From: Acrasis kona
Taxonomy: Eukaryota; Heterolobosea; Eutetramitea; Acrasida; Acrasidae
Length of the DNA: 64,000 nucleotides
NCBI GenBank assembly: GCA_026419775.2
Contig: JAOPGA020001095.1
Coordinates: 19,049 to 83,048, forward strand
Direction of reading: 5' to 3'
Part shown: positions 61,889 through 64,000 of the stretch, in pieces
Numbering within the stretch: position 1 is the stretch's first letter
Layout of the letters: each line of letters starts with the position of its first letter
Made by a program: the position numbers and the translations under genes
The notes under the pieces: generated by a model
Told to the model about the DNA's origin: nothing
What the model saw: only the letters and a program-made list of their open reading frames with translations
The model's database searches: none

Positions 61889-62607
61889 CTATTTTTTTAG
61901 TTTTTCTAAACGAGCCTGAAGGTCGTCATCTTCTGCCTCTTCTTTTGCAGAAGATTTCATTTTGCCACTTGGGGTATCTCCGATTTGACCTGACATGTCA
62001 AGACCTATTTCGTCCAATACCTGAGCGACTAGTCCCTCCTCCTCATCTTCATCCCCATCTTCTGCCATAACGTCATCCATCATATCACCAACCATCTCCT
62101 CTTTCATGTCCATCATTTCAGACTTGAATTGTTAACATTTACAGTATTTATAATTGCATTACCTGTTGAGCAAAGTCCCTCATAATCTTCTGCATGGATG
62201 GTAGATCCATTTGCTTGTTCATCAACTGCATGGTTCTAGCTACACCTTTCATAGCGTTTGTCATTTCTGCAGTTGAACTTAAAGTGGTTAATTTGAGGGA
62301 AACCGCTTGCAATTGTGCCTTCATTCTATAGAATTTAGTGACGTAGTGCCTGGTTCTGACCAAGTCTTTCGCCATAATTTTCACTGGCTCCATTTGATTT
62401 TGTTTAGCCAAGCGTTTCATATCAGCAATCAACTTCTTCTCTTGCTGCTGCATTTTCTCCCTCTCTCTTTCGAGCTCTCTTATCGACCTTTCGACACTAC
62501 GTTTGTATTCACGCATTAGCTCCTTGGGAGTTTTCTGCTTCCCTATTAACAATCAGATTAACAATGGTTAGGGTAAACGAACCGAACAACATATCGATGA
62601 TGGACAT
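61889..62607 (-). CDS. CHMP2A: ESCRT-III subunit CHMP2/VPS2
   Basis: Three exons (62607-62583, 62542-62163, 62122-61889; introns 40 nt each) give 212 residues. The Snf7-type helices are clear: MLFGKQKTPKELMREYKRSV, then QQQEKKLIADMKRLAKQNQM and VKIMAKDLVRTRHYVTKFYR, ISLKLTTL-like and MQKIMRDFAQQSEMMDMKEE. The C-terminus ends DDDLQARLEKLKK, a MIM1 motif that binds the Vps4 ATPase. ESCRT-III drives inward membrane scission at endosomes and in cytokinesis. Similar length to human CHMP2A. The first intron follows the ninth codon. Confidence 0.95.
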
Positions 62608-62776
62608 TGTCTTGAATTTGTTGTAAAATTGAATTGGACACTTCTTATTAGAAACTTCATAGATATAACAAACAGACAACAAAACATCTGTTCCAACTAT
62701 TCCTTATTAGATTATTAAGATAATGTAACAAAGAAAGGAAACAAATCAAAAAAATCAGAGGAAACAGATTTAAATT

Positions 62777-63767
62777 TTATTCAACATCTTTCACTACACG
62801 AATATATTTTTGTAATACCAGCTGGTAGAACCACGGAATATTGCTGGTAATGTCCATCATGAAAGAGGTGGCGAAAGTGAATGAAATGTTAGGTGTGTCA
62901 TTCGAAAGTCCATCAATGATAATCTTGGCTGCTTTGTCACTGCTTATCATAAAGAACTTGTCGCCTTTGTACGCATCAGCCATACTTGTCTCTACCCAAC
63001 ACGGTAAGACATTATTTACTCTAATGTTTTTACTAGCATACTCCCTCCTCAAATTAAAAGCAAAGTTTGTCACATAACCCTTTGTGCAACCATAAACATT
63101 TGTTAGCATTGGTATTTGAGCAGCCTTCGAACTGACGATGCAGATCTGACTGGTTTTGTTTTTGTTGTGCTGTAGAAAATATCTTATGGCGGGATAAACA
63201 GTGTTCAGTACACCATGTAAATTAATGTTGATGACTTCTCTTTCCATGTCCTCCTTCACTAAAGAATCATCAAGTTTCGTCTTTTTCTGATCCCTCATGA
63301 TTGTATCTACATTGTCAGAATTTGATCAAACGCTGTCATACACTGCGAAACACCAGCATTGGCTATAACAAGATCTAGGTTGGGTTGTGATTTTATAATC
63401 TCATCCATTTTTTCACGATCAGTAACATCAGCAACATAAATTGCAACATTAGCACCTCTTTTTTGTCTTTTAGTAGTCGTAAAAAGTAAACTTACTTTTT
63501 TTGACAGATCTCTTTCACTCTCTTCAACTTCTCCTCGTTTCTTCCAAGAAGAATTAAATTTTTTGTTCCATTAGCCGCATAGGTTTTAGCAAGAGATTCT
63601 CCTATCCCACTGCTTGCGCCAGTAATCAAAACTGATTTCGGAGGGGCGGTTGGTTTGAACGTCAAAGAGTCATACAGTTGATGCACTATGTAAAATGGTA
63701 GAAGTATCAAGTTTAAAATTATAGACAATAATAGAACAGCAGAATCATAAACAAAGTCTAGTGGCAT
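62777..63767 (-). CDS. Membrane-anchored short-chain dehydrogenase/reductase
   Basis: Three exons (63767-63496, 63457-63342, 63306-62777; introns 38 and 35 nt) give 305 residues. An N-terminal transmembrane segment (SAVLLLSIILNLILLPFYIV) is followed by the classical SDR NAD(P)-binding motif TGASSGIG, LLGRNEEKLKRV, VADVTD and NAGVSQ. The catalytic Ser is in IVSSKAAQIP and Tyr-x3-Lys in VYGCTKGYVTNF. Arg after the first strand of the fold favours NADPH. Likely an ER lipid, steroid or 3-ketosphinganine reductase; the substrate cannot be told. Joining exons restores NAGVSQ..RDQKKTK without a gap. Confidence 0.88.
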
Positions 63768-64000
63768 CGGTTCTGAAACTTTTCGATCATAACATCAATA
63801 AACTCCTAATAATAGATGTTCACAATATTACAAAGATATAAGGTTGAGCTGTACCTATCAAAATAAATTAGCCCCAAACAATAACTAAACAACTTCTAGA
63901 ACTTGTCACAAGTATTAGAAGATAATGGATTAATGCCCAACTCGAACGAACCCAATACAAGAATCTCAGATACAAATACGATAAATAAAGAACCTGCAAG

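Overview
The window is nuclear DNA from a free-living, probably amoeboid, protist. Genes lie on both strands with gaps of often under 100 bp. They are cut by very short spliceosomal introns (about 29-44 nt, GT..AG), and the standard genetic code fits every gene. Gene content (RhoBTB, a Dictyostelium-type 34 kDa actin-bundling protein, a hybrid Ser/Thr-histidine kinase, RagC/D, PPC-repeat surface protein) suggests Heterolobosea or a similar amoeba; the exact lineage is my inference and is not proven by the sequence. I see no rRNA, CRISPR or prokaryotic operon signal.

Layout. 0-13.6 kb: BRAP2 ubiquitin ligase (cut by the left edge), PAF-acetylhydrolase, endonuclease III (NTHL1), UTP25, actin-bundling protein, a SMARCAL1-like helicase with GRF fingers, an F-box/Ras-like GTPase fusion and a secreted serine beta-lactamase-like protein. 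13.6-16.3 kb: a gene graveyard with broken pieces of a P-loop NTPase, a DNA-transposon transposase and a SAM-like domain. 16.3-21.3 kb: a cysteine-desulfurase/TtcA fusion and an R2R3 MYB factor. 21.3-24.4 kb: gene-poor DNA with a perfect inverted repeat, then a decayed cholinesterase-like gene. 24.4-30.6 kb: a 1988-residue Ser/Thr kinase-ATPase-GAF-histidine kinase-receiver protein. 30.8-31.5 kb: a 5'-truncated non-LTR retrotransposon with poly(A) and target-site duplication. 32.2-43.7 kb: EF-hand protein, a protein joining an SF3B1-like N-terminus to a SNIP1-type FHA domain, an unrecognised 640-residue protein, pyrophosphatase, cofilin, RagC/D, a Rab-like GTPase, a PPR protein, TDP1 and a small orphan. 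43.8-56.5 kb: PPC-repeat membrane protein, M20 dipeptidase, a gene remnant, RhoBTB, a SAP-like protein, a secreted Cys-rich protein and an ATRX-like helicase. 56.7-63.8 kb: tRNA-Phe with an enlarged D-loop, a double desaturase-cytochrome b5 fusion, ELP3, CHMP2/VPS2 and a membrane SDR.

The genes do not form one pathway. Recurrent themes are genome maintenance (NTHL1, SMARCAL1-like, ATRX-like, TDP1), small-GTPase signalling, tRNA modification (ELP3, TtcA) and actin. The most noteworthy items are domain fusions: desulfurase-TtcA, dead delta12-like desaturase plus live delta9 desaturase, SF3B1-N plus FHA, GRF-HARP-SNF2 and F-box-GTPase. Exon structures were checked by hand; summed coding lengths are multiples of three for the multi-exon genes except where stated.
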